Shown: positions 44,100 through 57,144, counted from the first letter of the stretch. The stretch: 64,000 nucleotides of DNA from Tomocerus qinae (GCA_020055645.1 CM034546.1:134561875-134625874); one strand, 5' to 3'. Numbers and translations: made by a program. The notes: a model not told the origin generated them from the sequence alone.

Positions 44100-45627
44100 T
44101 TACTTTAATAGTGATATAATTGCACGAAAAGTTCCTCGAACAACCGACATTAAAAATTTCGGTCCCATGCGTTTATTCATGACAAAATAATTCCCAATGT
44201 GTATCTTCAATGGAGAGGAACTCATTCGGATCATTTTCATAAGTTTTCTTTCCGCGCTGTTTTTTGACTGAAATCTTATCCAAGATTTAATAGTACCTCT
44301 TGATTTGATATACATCTGAGATCCGATTTCAAGAAAAACAAGCCAAGCAAGAGCAACATTGACGTTTGCGCCACAAACTACTAGAGACAACATATATTCC
44401 TGACTATGCATCCAACGAATAGCGATCACATTTGCAAACATGCAGAATCTTCCAAGGAAAAAGTGGAGGCAGCTGTTGTAATCCTTAAATATCTCCGCAA
44501 CCAAATTGTTTGTTAATTTTGCTTTGGTGTGCACCATGAGGATATTTAACGGTTTCCTAAGGGAGTTCTCGGTCTTATAATATTTCTTCCCGATTCTGAA
44601 GTCAAAAGAGATTATTTTCATTTTTCATTGTAAACTATTTTAAACTCAAATCTTTAGTAATCAAATTAAATTCTTGCCTTAGTTCCCCACTAATCACGTT
44701 GGTGCAAGTGCAGTAAATTACTACATAGCAGAGCAAAATTGCATTGATAGCCCATAGTCCCCAATGTGTCCACAGGATGAAGAACCAATGGAGAATCCCA
44801 ATGAAAACGTTGCTTTGATACCCGGATGGCAGTAGAGAGGTGAGGGAATATATTTCTGAAGGTGTGACCACAGCAAAGTAAGTCGCCGTTAAAAAAGGGT
44901 TTGAAATTGCAGTCACTGTGAATCCTTTGACCATATACAGCAAAATTTTGCTGATGAGTTTATCTTTGCACTGCGGCTTCAAGAATTTTCCTGCAAAAAC
45001 GTATTTTAGTGTTAATTATTTCCTAATTTATACTAATTTTCTTCTGTACCGTTCAAGTAAAATAAATAAAAGAAAAATTGTCGATATTTGGCAGAAACAA
45101 AAACATTTTGTTTCTACTTATGTGCGAAACAATTTCGCCGGTTTAAATACAAAACTAATTAACTATAATAAAAAAGGCGTTTAAATGCCGGGCAATTGAA
45201 AATTAGATTGTTTGGCTTACAATTGTAATAATATATTATTTAGCGATATATAAGTTAGAAAAATATTTGAATTACCTTCAAACCACGTAAACAGCTCATC
45301 GTTGTAGCAATTTTGCAGAGATTCCTCGTGAATGACCATCGGAACGTGGGCAAGCATCCCTAAAAATTGCATGAAAGCCAGACCTCCGCATATCCCCATT
45401 TGAATGTTTCTTTTTGTCGTACTCCATTCTTGAATGAATCGAATCAGATGAAAAACAGTGAGGAGGAATGCAAAGCTTATTGAAATGAAGCGCTTGACAA
45501 ATATTTTCTTTGATTTTGGAGAAATTGCCTTGTTTTTATTTTCATCCCAGATAAAAGGAAACGAGCCAACAGAGAACCCCCATTTAAAAAGAGCATGCAA
45601 AACCTTTTCAGCCTCCAATCCTATCAT
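44100..45627 (-). CDS. Gustatory-receptor-like chemoreceptor (GR-B), doubtful splice donor
   Basis: Exons 45627-45276, 44990-44639 and 44595-44100. 399 residues if the second intron starts at the position used in GR-D. Seven or more hydrophobic segments. Shared family blocks include FILWTHWGLWAI, the RKPLNILMVHTKAK loop, and the C-terminal KLMKMIRMSSSPLKIHIGNYF. The exon 2 donor that is AA|GTGG in GR-D reads AA|ATAG here. No other GT keeps the frame, and reading on gives a stop at 44637-44635. Either a non-canonical donor is used or the gene is recently broken. Array neighbours are GR-C and GR-D on the same strand. Confidence 0.6.
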
Positions 45628-48034
45628 AGCTTTTGGAATTTAATTTTGATGATTACGCCATTATAATCTGGTAAGTCAATAAGATAACTAGTAGTTGTTA
45701 GTAACTGATTGAATACATTTTTGAGAAAGATTATGTGCAAAAGTAAAAACTATAATAAACAACAATAATACAATAACAATAATAATATAAATAAACACTG
45801 TTTTTCTTAATTTAAGGGATTTTGAGTCTGACAGGGGATTCTCTTATATTTTAATTTTCTTCTTGCAATACGACTCCTCCAATGTCCAAACTTTCGTAGT
45901 CCTCTAAAAGAAAGCGCCGTATTTTGCTGTTGACGTATGACTCGGTTAAATATAACACAATATAACTGTAAGTATGAATTCAAAATTTGTCGATTGGGAA
46001 AAAATATTTCTTGAATTTCTAGACAATACTTTTAGCATGACTACCATTGCTAATATTTAGTACATTTTATTGACTGAGCAGACTTTTATAGGTTCTAGTC
46101 GTCACTTGTTTAAACACGGGATAGATTTGGAAAACAAATTATTTGTAATTATTTTGCTAGACAGTCCCGCTAAGTGAAGATAAATTACTCTAGAATTTTA
46201 CACTATACAATATTTTTTGGATTGACGCAGTTTAGTAATAAGTGCTTGTGCAGTAAAGAAAGTAAGAATTATTTAAATTACAGCTCTAAGCTTTCAACAT
46301 GCTAGTACTTTTAAATGATAAATAACGTTTTGATTTATTTAAATTCAAGGCTTTATAATATTGTAATTTTGGGATTTTCACGGCATACAATTTTGCCCTA
46401 TTCAGGAATTATTTTGTGTCGCGCGGAATTATTTCGATTATTAAGGTAGATATCAGTAATTTATAGAACAGTCATGATGACAGGAGCATCTGTAACTGAA
46501 TGCACTTACGTAGTGCATTATCTTACAATTTGCACAATAAATCCTTTTCTGATAAAAGCACATGCTCTGCTGTGCACATTATATTTGTTTAAAAATAAGG
46601 GCGATGCAAAGTAACTAACATACTGTGTACAAGTATACCTATATATACGAAATATATAAAAATATATTTTGTTTTAAACACTGTCATTTATTTCTGATAG
46701 AGTGGGATCAGGATGAAGTTTGTATAAAAACGTTTTTTAAAGGAAAATCCTAATGTCATGTTAAATGGCTTTGGTTCAAATGTAGATTAAGTTTGCATAG
46801 TGAAATAGAAATCATTAATGTAGGTAGGTACTCTAAATCCTTCACCAATTCAATGCATTCAAAAATTATAATACTACTCAAGGGCGTATTCAGAACACAA
46901 ATTTGGAGAGTGTTGGAAGATGCGAAAAGAATTGCCATATGTATAAAAAACTTTTTATTACATTTTGATAAAAGAATTATTGTGTTTTTGGGAAACCTGG
47001 GGGGGCTGTTTAAGCATCCTAGCACCCCTCCCAAATACGTTGTTGCTACTACTCCACCTGTCCTTTCCACTCAATTTCCAAGTAGTATTGAAATATTAAT
47101 GAATCATATCACGTGGCAAAGTTTTCTTTTAAGCATCTAAACACAATACTTTCATGTTATCCTGACAAACTTTTTCACGTTTCCACTTGACCAAGCAATA
47201 AATAATATTTGAGGAAACAACGCAAATACATTTTTGTTTCATAGCTTTATTTTTCCAAAATATCCTGACTTATTTGGATGTAGACGGTCCCTTCCAAATA
47301 CGCACAGACATACAGGCCTGCTGATAAAACAGCAATAATTCAGTATATATGTTAGCGGAAAAAGTGAATTCAGACAGAGCAAGTATTTTATGCATAAAAG
47401 GGAATTTTTGAAAAATTGCATTTTCGTTGCTAATAAAATTGAATCAGTGATAACAGTTGATATGAATTTACTACCCTGCCGTGTTATAATAACACGTTAT
47501 CCATCTGTAATGTAGCCGCAGGCAAGACAAATAGTCTACTGAATATTAAAATTTAAAAATAATCCTTCAAAAATTCCATACTGAATCCTTATCCTTAGTC
47601 GTATTGCCTGAGTTCACTTATCGTCGCTAACATGTGAGCTAAAAATACAACTTCAAACTTACAAAAGCAAATTTAATCAGTGATGACGGAAAATTTAATT
47701 TTCCATGTGAATAGAAAGTTATTCAGAAACACGAATCAATAATTTGCATAAGAAAACGAAAGCTATGAATGCTTATTACATCATGTACGGAGTACAGATT
47801 ACTGCTATTGTAAAATTCGGTGCACTGTATGAATTTCATTCGTTCGTAATTGTTCCACCACACAAAATGTAAATTTCTATAACATAAATGAATATTTTAT
47901 ATTATAAATGATGTTAGTATAATCGTCAGTCGTTTAATATTCAGGCAAGAAAGTTGTAGATGCTTGATCGAAAGTGAAATCCTATAAATAAAAACATTTT
48001 TTCACATACTATCACAAATTTAAATGTGATCATC
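45628..48034. other. Intergenic with one old hAT MITE
   Basis: AT-rich with no supported gene. It holds the MITE at 46879-47045. Confidence 0.5.
46879..47045. mobile_element. Degenerate hAT-type MITE, GC-hairpin family (copy c)
   Basis: Begins CAAGGGCGTATTCAG and ends CCCAAATACGTTGTTG, related to the ends of the elements at 30707 and 32450. Flanks ATACTACT and CTACTACT form an 8-bp duplication with one mismatch. It has a G7 run and lacks the CGCG hairpins. Confidence 0.55.
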
Positions 48035-49905
48035 ATGGAGAACAAAAGTGTGTTTTGGCTTTTAATAAGTAGGTTACGCTCAAGATCTTTTCTATTACAT
48101 AAAAATATATAATTTTTACTTTAAATAATTTTTGTATTGGTTTTATTTCAGCATTTGGATATAATTTTTTAATCTCTACTACAAACTCACAAAATCCACT
48201 GCCTACTGAAGCGTACCAAAACAAAGTGGGAAGCCTCGACCTACAGTCACAGATGCAAGAAGAAGTACAAAAGAAAGATGAAAATGTTAGTTTTGACAAT
48301 TCTTGATTCAATTTTTTACACTTTAACTTCATTATTAATATACTTATGTAACCTTAAAATTTTTGTCGATTCAAGGAAATTGATTTTGGAAGATCTTCAC
48401 GTTTGTGTGTAACGCGTTTGGAAAAATGTTCATTTAGAAGGAAATGTTGCCACCCTTTGGAATGTACAAGAGTTGGTGGACCCAAAAATGAAATATTCGT
48501 GTGCGTAGAATCAAGTAAAGACTCTCCAGGAGAGAAATGTCCTTACCAAGCAAGAATAGAGCAGTAAGCAAAAATCAAAAACATATTAATAAATCTAAAA
48601 AACCCATCTTAGATTGGGGCGCCTCACCCCCATCATGATCATGTTATGGTATAAACGTAATCTGACACATGCGCATTGAATAATTCCATGTATCGATGGC
48701 TATATGTCAGGCATCGAAAATTTTTGGCAATCTACTTGGCGTGGAGCCAATGGAATTCTATTTATAATGTAAATCTAATCGCGATTTATGAAACAATTCT
48801 GTTTCATAATTTTATCATTGATACGTTTTGTACTAATCTTGAGGTATGGGAACTAAATATTACATTTTACTTCTATCACAGAATTTTGGAACCTCTACGA
48901 GAAGGCGAAGAATTTGAAAAAACTGTTGGGTACTTGGAAAAGAGAAAAACGCAATTTATTACAGCGTCAGCATACCGAGGAGATAGTACCCGGAATTACC
49001 ACGTGGCCGTTCGAAATATTCATTTGGCAATGAGAGAGAGCTACCGAGATATGATTCGGGAAATAGGGAACAATATCTATCCACTCATAATTGCGAGTGA
49101 TAATGAACCGGGAAGTGTATCTGGAGTTGGCGGATTTTTCACTCTCTATTTAGAAGACGGTTCAATGAAGCGGATTAGTCCAACGTCTCCGGAATTTGAA
49201 ATGCTAAAAAATTTGGCTCATATTCCATTAGGACTCTTCACAATACTTTCTCCATATTTTTTAACGCCAAGAGCAACAGGATGGCGATTGCCTTTGAAAA
49301 ACTTTCAAAATAAAATCTTTGAAGCTATTGAAGCTGCTAATATGGGAGAGCTGACGATTTCGAATACTTTGAGACTTCAGGGAACTGTAATGCTAAATAT
49401 TTCCAACTCCCATATACAGCGATGGTTATATAAAGGATTTGTCACAGTTAACGATTTTGAAGCTTATAGTTCTGAAATGTTTCCCTACGTTGACAAAAAT
49501 ATTAAACGAGCAGCAACACTTCAAGTTCAAGCACTATTGCCACAATTGCAGAAATGGAAAGATGAACTTGGCGAGCGGTGGAAAGATGTTTATGCGCTCA
49601 TTCCTACCATTTGGCCTGTTTCTGCTATCAATCCGAGAATGCAAGTTTTGGCACAGTTAATGTCCCCTGAACAAATTAAAACACAAGTATTTTTATTGGA
49701 AAACGGAGGAACTGTTCAGGATCAGCGAGCATCTTTGGGAAGGATTGTCGGAGATCGGGCAGCTGCACTTTTGATACTCAACACCAAAAATGAAGAGCAG
49801 AAACGGTTGACTTTTGCATTGTCTACCAAACAGGATTTGCTAGCTAACTCCTGTGCAGATGCCATTAATGAGTATTTCAAAATGACTCCTAAATTAGTAA
49901 AGTAA
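48035..49905 (+). CDS. Secreted protein: cysteine-knot-like module plus unrecognised 340-residue domain
   Basis: Exons 48035-48068, 48152-48285, 48376-48563, 48882-49905, phases consistent, 460 codons. Residues 1-24 form a signal peptide. Residues 25-56 are a Gln/Glu-rich linker. Residues 67-111 have the spacing C-x6-C-x5-CC-x4-C-x12-C-x11-C, like an inhibitor cystine knot. The last 340 residues are one uninterrupted exon, with a region near HIPLGLFTILSPYF, tryptophan-rich turns and IWPVSAINPR, then LGRIVGDRAAALLIL. I do not recognise this domain from animals. My vague recall is of fungal hypothetical proteins, so transfer is possible but unproven. I infer no enzyme activity. Confidence 0.65.
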
Positions 49906-50286
49906 TCCTTTAATTGTTGTAAAGATTGAATTTTATGCAGTTAGGGATTTAAAAATATTGAAATTCGAAAAATTGAAATCATTTTTATAGTAAAGACGAT
50001 TTAATTTTATATAGGCAGTAAAGGGGATTTTATGTTCCTTTTACTAGAATTAAAGACTGACAGGAGACAGAATTTCATCAACATCTTTATTTTATTTAAA
50101 ATCCTAGTGCTCTTTGCAATGATTCCAAAGCTAATATCAATAGATGTAGTTAATAAATCAGATTTATTATTTTTATTTCCATTAACCAGACCTATTTTTA
50201 TTTTCTGTCGAAATTACCAGATACTAAATACAAGATACAATAAAATCTAAGACTTAAAATAAGTACCAGCTACCATTGCTATATGC
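49906..50286. other. Short intergenic region between convergent genes
   Basis: It separates the 48035 gene from the 3' end of GR-C. A plus-strand AATAAA-like signal is near 50230. Nothing else seen. Confidence 0.5.
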
Positions 50287-51801
50287 CTAACTGAAACTGT
50301 ATAAGGCTATCGTTGCACGAAAAGTTCCTCGGGCAATTCCTGCCAAAAATTTCGGTCCCATGCGTTTTTTCATGATACAATACTCCCCAATCTGTATCTT
50401 CAAGGGCACAGAGCTAAATCGGATCATTTTCATTAGTTTTCTTTCCGCACAATTTTTTGACTGAAATCTTGTCCAAGATTTAATAGTACCTCTTGATCTG
50501 GTATACAATTTTGATCCGATTTCAAGGAAAACCAGCCAAATAAACGCAAGATTTACGCTTGCACCAAGTAAGATCGAAGAGATAAAATATTCCTGATTGT
50601 GTAGACAACGAATGGCGATCACGTTGGAAAACAGGCAGAATTTTCCAAGGAAAAAGTGGAGGTAGCTGTTGTAATCCTTAAATATGTTCACGCCCAAATT
50701 GTTTGTTAATTTTGCTTTGGTGTGCACCATGAGGATATTTAATGGTGTCCTCAGGGAGCTCTCGGTTTTATAATATTTCTTCCCTATTCTGAAAAGAGAT
50801 TATTTTCATTTGTTATTGTTAACCATTTTAAACTCAAATCTTTATTTTTCACATTAAATTCTTGCCTTAGTTCCCCACTAATCATGTTAGTGCAAGTGCA
50901 GTAAATTACTACATAGCAGAGTAAAATTGCAGATAGCCCATAGTCCCCAATGTGTCCACAGGATGAAGAACCAATGGAGAATCCCAATGTAGAAGTTTCT
51001 TTGGTACCCGGATGGCAGTAGAGAGGTGATGGAATATATTTCTGAGGGTGTGACCACAGCGAAGTAAGTCGCTGTTAAAAAAGGGTTTGAAATTGCAGTC
51101 ATTGTGAATCCTTTCACTACATACAGCAAATTTCTGCTAATGATTACATTTTTATATTGGGATTTCAAGAATTCTCCTGCAAAAAGGAAATTATTGTTTT
51201 ATTAATGATTTTATTTTTGATACTACATCCTCGGCTAAAATAAATGAATCGAATTCAAACACTTTGTTATGAAAATATGTAGGTGTATAAAATTAATTTC
51301 ATAAAATTTAATACCTTTCAATGATTATTAGAACTGTAAAATAATTATTATAAAAGTACTTTCAAACCAAACAAAAAGGTCATCTTTGTAAAAATGCCTC
51401 AGAAGATCCTCGTGGATTGTCTGTTATAAGAGGTGGACGACATACTATAGATAAGATATGCCGTCCAGGGCGCAGGCCGCAAAAACGGGCCTATTGCCAA
51501 CGTGGATTGTCATTGGAATGTGGGCAAGCATCCCAAAGCATTGCATAACGAATAGCAATCCGCATATCCCCATTTCAATATACCTTTTCGTCGTACTCCA
51601 TTCTTGAATGAATCGGGCCAGATGAAAAACTGTGATGAGAAATGCAAAGGTTATTGAAATGAAGCGCTTGACAAATATTTTCTTTGATTTTAGAGAAATT
51701 GTCTTGCTTTTCTTTTCATCCCAGGAGAAAGGACAAGAGCCAACAAAGTACCCCCATTTCACAAGGGTTTTAAAATATTTGTTAGCTTTCAATCCTATCA
51801 T
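50287..51801 (-). pseudogene. Gustatory-receptor-like pseudogene (GR-C)
   Basis: Homologous over its length to GR-B. Exon 1 runs 51801 to about 51367, exon 2 from 51180, exon 3 50788-50287. Defects: an 80-bp insertion with a 10-bp direct repeat in exon 1 (51421-51500) that brings an in-frame stop unless spliced; a two-base deletion in exon 2 near 50930 (after FILWTHWGLWAI); and the same altered exon 2 donor as GR-B (AA|ATGG). Exon 3 is fully open with the family C terminus. At least the deletion is a true frame break. Confidence 0.75.
51421..51500. mobile_element. 80-bp insertion with 10-bp direct repeats in GR-C exon 1
   Basis: Flanked by CGTGGATTGT at 51411-51420 and 51501-51510. GR-B has the corresponding site only once. 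The insert is GC-rich and has a 10-bp imperfect hairpin (TGGACGACAT with ATGCCGTCCA). On the gene strand a GT arises at the left junction and an AG at the right end, so an 81-nt GT-AG excision would restore the frame with a three-residue repeat. Confidence 0.65.
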
Positions 51802-53043
51802 GGCTCTTGGAATTCAATTTCTCAAGTTCGATTAAAACTATGAGATAACAATTCAAGATTCATCAATAACTTAACTTCAATAAATTTCTGCAGAACATTT
51901 TTTACATTGCAAGTGAAGTATATATTAATATAGAATACTAAAAAGGCATAAGTCAATGGCAAGACGAACGTTATTTTGAGAGATTTATATTCTTATAATT
52001 CTATGCATGCACACCTAATTAAGCCAACTGTAGACTATTTGGTTACTTTTGTGTTGCTCTGGAAGCTTTTTTATTCGACAGGTGGTTTAAAATATATTTG
52101 AAAGAAATCTTAAAGCGTTTAAGTTTAATTTGGAGAACGGAGATACGACGCGACGGTGGCAATAATAAAAATGGAACAAAATCCAAATATATACTAGCAA
52201 GATTATGTAACAGTGGAAAGGACTGTTTGCAAAACAATACAACCGGTAATTATTGTACCGGACATTTCCGCCGATAATTCGATATATTTAGAAGTATTGT
52301 ACACTAGACTACTAGATTGAAGCACTCCCTAACTAATAGGTGCTTGTCAATATTGCTAGTAGGAATTATTTAAATTACAGTTCAAAATCTTCAACATGTG
52401 TATTGATTCCTTTATACTACAATTACGCATAGGTATGCATTTATTTGGATAAAATAAGTAATGTCCTTCGTATACTTGAACATAGGCTAATTGATAGTAC
52501 AATGAATCTAGTATGACGCATGACGTGATAAGCTATATTATACCTATGTTTCCAAGATTTATTAGATAACGGACTGCATTTCGTTGCAATGTCAAGTTCA
52601 AAACCAGTTCACATAATATTTTTGCTTATTTAAGCTAAGGTCACAAATAGCTTTATCAATAAACACTTCCGTCTATGTGCCGATCAGTTATTCCCAAACC
52701 GGAAAAATACACAACTATAAGTACATAAGCCTTGGTAGAATCTTTAAATAGAACAAAATGTTGTTTGTATGTGTACAGACTATCCTATTAAATAAATATT
52801 TTTGAAATTCTATATTTTCAGCTTTAAAGTACAATGGAATATTGCAAATTAAAACAAATACTATGTCATAGGAGAAACTGTTATCATTATAATAATATAT
52901 AATTGATAGAGCTAAAAATACGACAGAATTGAAAATATGAAAATTGAATAGTATTTTATTAATTACTTGTACAATTATTTACATCCCGGAAATACAAAAA
53001 TAATTCTTCTTCCAAGGTAAGCGGATTAGTCTGTGTGTTTGTT
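51802..53043. other. Intergenic, nothing recognised
   Basis: AT-rich spacer between GR-C and GR-D. No bounded repeats seen. Confidence 0.5.
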
Positions 53044-54605
53044 TCACAATGCAACCAAGGCACCAAAAGTTACCTGTGACACTGACATAATGAAGTTTGC
53101 GCCTAAATGTTTTTTGATGATGAAAAAATTACCAATTTGTATTTTTAACGACAAAGAACTCAATCGAATCATTTTCATTAGTTTCATGTGAAACTTATTT
53201 TTTGAATAATATTGCTTCCACGAGTTGATAGCATTAGACGACGTGCTATTTATCGTGGCAGCAATTTCAAGGGCGACAAACCAAGTGAGCATAATATCTA
53301 AGCTAACCATCAACAACATAATTGCAAATAAATATTCCTGACGATGAAGCAACCGAATGAAACCTACGGTCATGAAAATACACAACTGTCGGATACAAAA
53401 ATCTTGGAAGATGCCATAATCTTTTGATATAAGCACAAACAGGGTATTCATATATTTTGCTCGGATTTGTACTTTGAGAATATTCAATGGCGTCCTCAGT
53501 GCATCTTGAGTCCTATATTCCTTCCTTCCAAATCTGATTTAAAGATTTTCAAAATTAAAAACTATTAATTTGTATATCAAATAAACATTAATTAAGATTT
53601 TTTTAAATGTGAAGGCCTTTTAACTAAAATTTCAAAAATTATTTTGTAAATGTTCGAATTTTGAAAGAAATAAGTACAATTTTTGTGAATTACAAAATAT
53701 GTAACCACTTAATAAAAAAGATCCTTAACTGCATTTCCTCGCTAATGAATTGAGAATAATCGAAATACATGAGGCCGTAGGAAAAACAGAATGCACTGAG
53801 ACTCCATATATTCCAATGCGTCCATAAAATGAAGAGAAAATGGACAACTCCAACCAAAAAGTTGCATTGATGTTCCAAAGGCAACAATGACGTGACGGAG
53901 TACATTTCAGAAGGAGCTAACAACGCAAAGTAGGTTGCAGATAGAAGCGGATGTAACACTGCGCAAACTATAAATCCTTTCAAAACCCAAAGTCCTTTCA
54001 CGTCCTTTCCATTTTCACGCTTCACAAATTTTTCTGTAATTATTTAATTAATGAAATTAATTAATTCAATTCAATAATTTTTATGTCCACTAGTTATTTT
54101 TTCAGTCATGATCTGCTTCCATCAGGGCAGCATCCAAAAAATAAAATTTCGGGAGGGGCCCGATGAATTGTGAAAATATGTTTGTAATTATGTGTATAAT
54201 TATAAATAGTTTAAATAAATGTTTACTTTGGAACCACGGAAAGAAATCGTAAAAACAGAGGTTAAAAAAATCTTGAAGACTATCCTCGTAGAATATAATT
54301 GGGATGTGGGCAGAGATTCCCAAACTTTGGCAACAAAAGAAGGAAGCGCAGACAACCATTTGGAAATATCTACCTGTCGTCCTCCATTCTTGAAGTAACC
54401 TAACGAGGAAGAAAATCGTCAAAAATAACTCACAACCCAATGCTGTGACTCTCTTTAGTAATATTTTCTTTGATTTTGGGTTTGTAATTTTTCCTTTCTT
54501 GTCTTCCCAGATAAAAGGACAGGAACCCATAAAGAATCCAACCTTTGAAAGTTTAGCAAAATAAGCCTGAAGTATTAAGAGCATAGTAATGAAAATGTTT
54601 GACAT
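53044..54605 (-). CDS. Gustatory-receptor-like chemoreceptor (GR-D), intact
   Basis: Exons 54605-54227, 54033-53709, 53533-53044, phases 1 and 2, 397 residues, all junctions GT-AG. At least seven hydrophobic segments. Conserved family blocks: GSCPFIWEDKKGK near the N terminus, SATYFALLAPSEMYSVTSLL, FILWTHWNIWSL, the loop RTPLNILKVQIRAKY, and the C-terminal LMKMIRLSSL...GNFFIIKK. It is the best reference for the exon structure of the damaged neighbours GR-B and GR-C. Predicted: a membrane chemoreceptor channel of the insect GR/OR superfamily. Confidence 0.75.
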
Positions 54606-56203
54606 GCAAATTTCAGTTTTAGTAAAACTGAAATTTGGGTTAACACTATTTTAGTCAAGAGCCCTTGAACCTTTCAAAGTCGGTTGCACCTCCGAGGTGA
54701 ATACAATACTTAAATGCCACACGGAAAAAGGTAAGTCCAAAAACTTGGGATTCAATTAAGTAGCATAGCATAATTCTAAGGTATAATTGTTGGGAAATTG
54801 GTCCTTTCATGTGGGTTGCATTTCCATTTATCAAGGCCAAAATCAATTTTCTATATACTGAACACTTTTTCACCTAATTTGCTTTAACCTAGTGTCAACA
54901 ATTTTGTGTTTAGGCTCTAAATTTACAGTTGCATTTGAAAATTGTATACAATTAGATAATTACACCCAATTTTAAAAGCACCAATAATTGTACCAAAACA
55001 TAATATTATTATAGGCGGAATTCGCAACAAATAGGCCATACCAATTTTAACAGAACATTTGCACAAGGCGTGAAACATTCATGAATTTTGGGTAGCAAAT
55101 ATACGCCAAAACAGGTGAGCTAAAGCGAATTGATTGCAGAAGAGCCATCCAATCAGATTTTTTTAAAACTAGGTCAATTAAAAACATAAAACCCTCAAGA
55201 AAATCCTTGGACAACATTTCCCAAATCTAGCTCTAGATTTTTAGATATTCATTTATTTGATAATAGGCCCTGTTAGGCAAAAGTTATTTTGGCAAAAAAA
55301 TATTTCCTGGTACGATAACTTTTAATAAAAAGCTGTGAACGGTGGACTAATGGCTTTGAGGATTGGCCGATTTTAAACATTTCAGTGCAAACTTTAAATC
55401 TCTTCTCTAGTATTCAGTTATCACACTTAATCGTTTGTTTACATGTTTTCTGTTATTAGGAAAAATAACATTTTTTGTGATATTGACAAACAAATCTAAA
55501 AAAATACAGTTTTTAATAGATGTCTAGCTAAAGCCAGTGAGAATTTGAATGCACTAACATCCATTACCAAACTTATAGTACTAAACCTAGGCTGACCATC
55601 CGTTCTGTTTTTGGAGACCCAGAGTACCCCATTTACTTCCACTTTGCCGGAATAAGGTAAAAAGGACTGCTTTTTTAGAAAACATAGTACTTTTTATCTT
55701 TTTTGTAAAAAAGGAGTACCTTTTTTGTTCCCTGTTAAATGGGTTTATTTATTCTTGGCGCATATATTGATAACATCGAAATTGAACATCGGTGATAAAT
55801 TCCAAACATTTAACTTCGAACTACATCATCATAATTCCTAAATAACTACAAGTTGTTAGTAATTGTATGGGGAGAAAATATAAAACACATTGGTCTGCTT
55901 AGGTAATGTTTTCACACAGGGAGGTGTATTACATTAGAATGCAATTACCTGCTAGTAACCCTTTATTACTTTCACAACAACATTTAACAGTTTTATAAAA
56001 TTCCCAGAACAGATTTCCTCGCCATCGCAACTTTTTTATTAGATACCTACTAATAATGTTAAAAACTTATGTACGTGCAATTTAATATATCCTAATAACA
56101 TTTTCTATGATTCTCACAAGGTTACAAATAACAAAACCAAATGTTATTATTTTTGAATTTCCCATTTTATTTACTATACAGTTTATTATAATAATGCATT
56201 AGT
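54606..56203. other. Intergenic, nothing recognised
   Basis: AT-rich. Around 55590-55750 there are direct repeats of AAAAAGG(A/G)GTAC type, possibly old transposon debris (compare 13080-13150). No gene supported. Confidence 0.45.
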
Positions 56204-56638
56204 TCATGATTGTGTATAATTGACCTTTTCAAAATCCAGCTCGAATCCAGAATGTCCAGGGAGAGGTTTTAGAAATATTTTATAATGTTTTCGAGGCGAT
56301 TCTTCAGCAGGTGGCGGTGCGGGTGTCGTTGGTGAATGGGTTGACTCACAATCTACTGACGTGATAGTCATTTTCACCATTTCGTCGTTCCCTTCAAAAG
56401 ATTGTTGTATGGGTGCATCTTCCATTTGTCCTTCGAAATGCTCCGACTGGTATAAACTGGATTGCAAATGTAACTTAGCCAATAATATGTAAATTGATGT
56501 AGACACCACTATAAACAATCCCAAGAAAATGCTTCTTCTCCGCCTTAACGACGTCAAATTTTCGTTTCTTTTATGTTTTTCCAAATCGATTTGTAAACTT
56601 TTTGAATCTACTATTACACATTCAGGAATATTTGACAT
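56204..56638 (-). CDS. Small single-pass membrane protein, function unknown
   Basis: Intronless, 144 residues from MSNIPECVIVD. A basic cluster (LRRRR, about 31-35) precedes one hydrophobic helix (about 37-54). A polar, Thr/Pro-rich stalk (HSPTTPAPPPAEE) and a short conserved-looking end (KIFLKPLPGHSGFELDFEKV) follow. The N-terminal basic cluster and lack of a signal peptide predict a type II protein with the C terminus outside or lumenal. A TATATA box on the minus strand lies about 45 bp upstream (about 56678-56686), which supports transcription. No known domain. Confidence 0.55.
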   Translation of the reverse strand: MSNIPECVIVDSKSLQIDLEKHKRNENLTSLRRRRSIFLGLFIVVSTSIYILLAKLHLQSSLYQSEHFEGQMEDAPIQQSFEGNDEMVKMTITSVDCESTHSPTTPAPPPAEESPRKHYKIFLKPLPGHSGFELDFEKVNYTQS

Positions 56639-56827
56639 ATTTGTATATTATTTTGATGAATGTTCTAACTATATCCAGTATATAAGTGTTGGAGTTATCC
56701 AATGAGAGTAAATTATGTTAAGTAATAAACCTACAGCAAGCCGTAACAGAAGCTCGCCTGAGTAAAGGGGACCGTGTGCACATCTTTGGTATAATAATAG
56801 TGGAAAAGATACATTAACAAATTAATT

Positions 56828-57045
56828 TTGACTATTAAAATCAACAGAAAATCAAAATAGATTATTAATGTTGGCTATCAAAATCAATAGAAAATCAGAA
56901 TAGGTTAATGTTGATTATTAAAATCAACAGAAAGTCAAAATAGATTTATTTTGACTATCAAAATTAAAAGAAAATTAATAGATTATTACTATCCATCAAA
57001 ATTAAAAGGAAATCAAAATCGGTTAATACTGACTCTAAAAAGCAA
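56828..57045. repeat. Minisatellite, about five copies of a 41-43-bp unit
   Basis: Units start near 56828, 56871, 56911, 56951 and 56988, with the core TTGACTATTAAAATCAACAG followed by AAAATCAAAATAG. Copies diverge toward the right. Confidence 0.65.
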
Positions 57046-57144
57046 AAGAAATATAAAATATCCTTTAGGCGGTACATTCCGGTTGTAGTTGCTTTACTAT
57101 GAAATCTAAAGTCCGTTAGAAGCGGTATGAAATGTTTTATACTA

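Noticed and set aside
46756..47140. Frames on both strands around 46800-47100
   Set aside because: They overlap the degenerate hAT MITE and adjacent AT-rich DNA.
48376..48563. Cysteine-knot module as a venom toxin
   Set aside because: The spacing is knot-like, but the module is fused to a large domain and there is no sign of a venom gland context, so no toxin call is made.
56828..57045. CRISPR-like array
   Set aside because: The repeat units are contiguous and diverging, with no spacers. It is a minisatellite in a eukaryotic genome.
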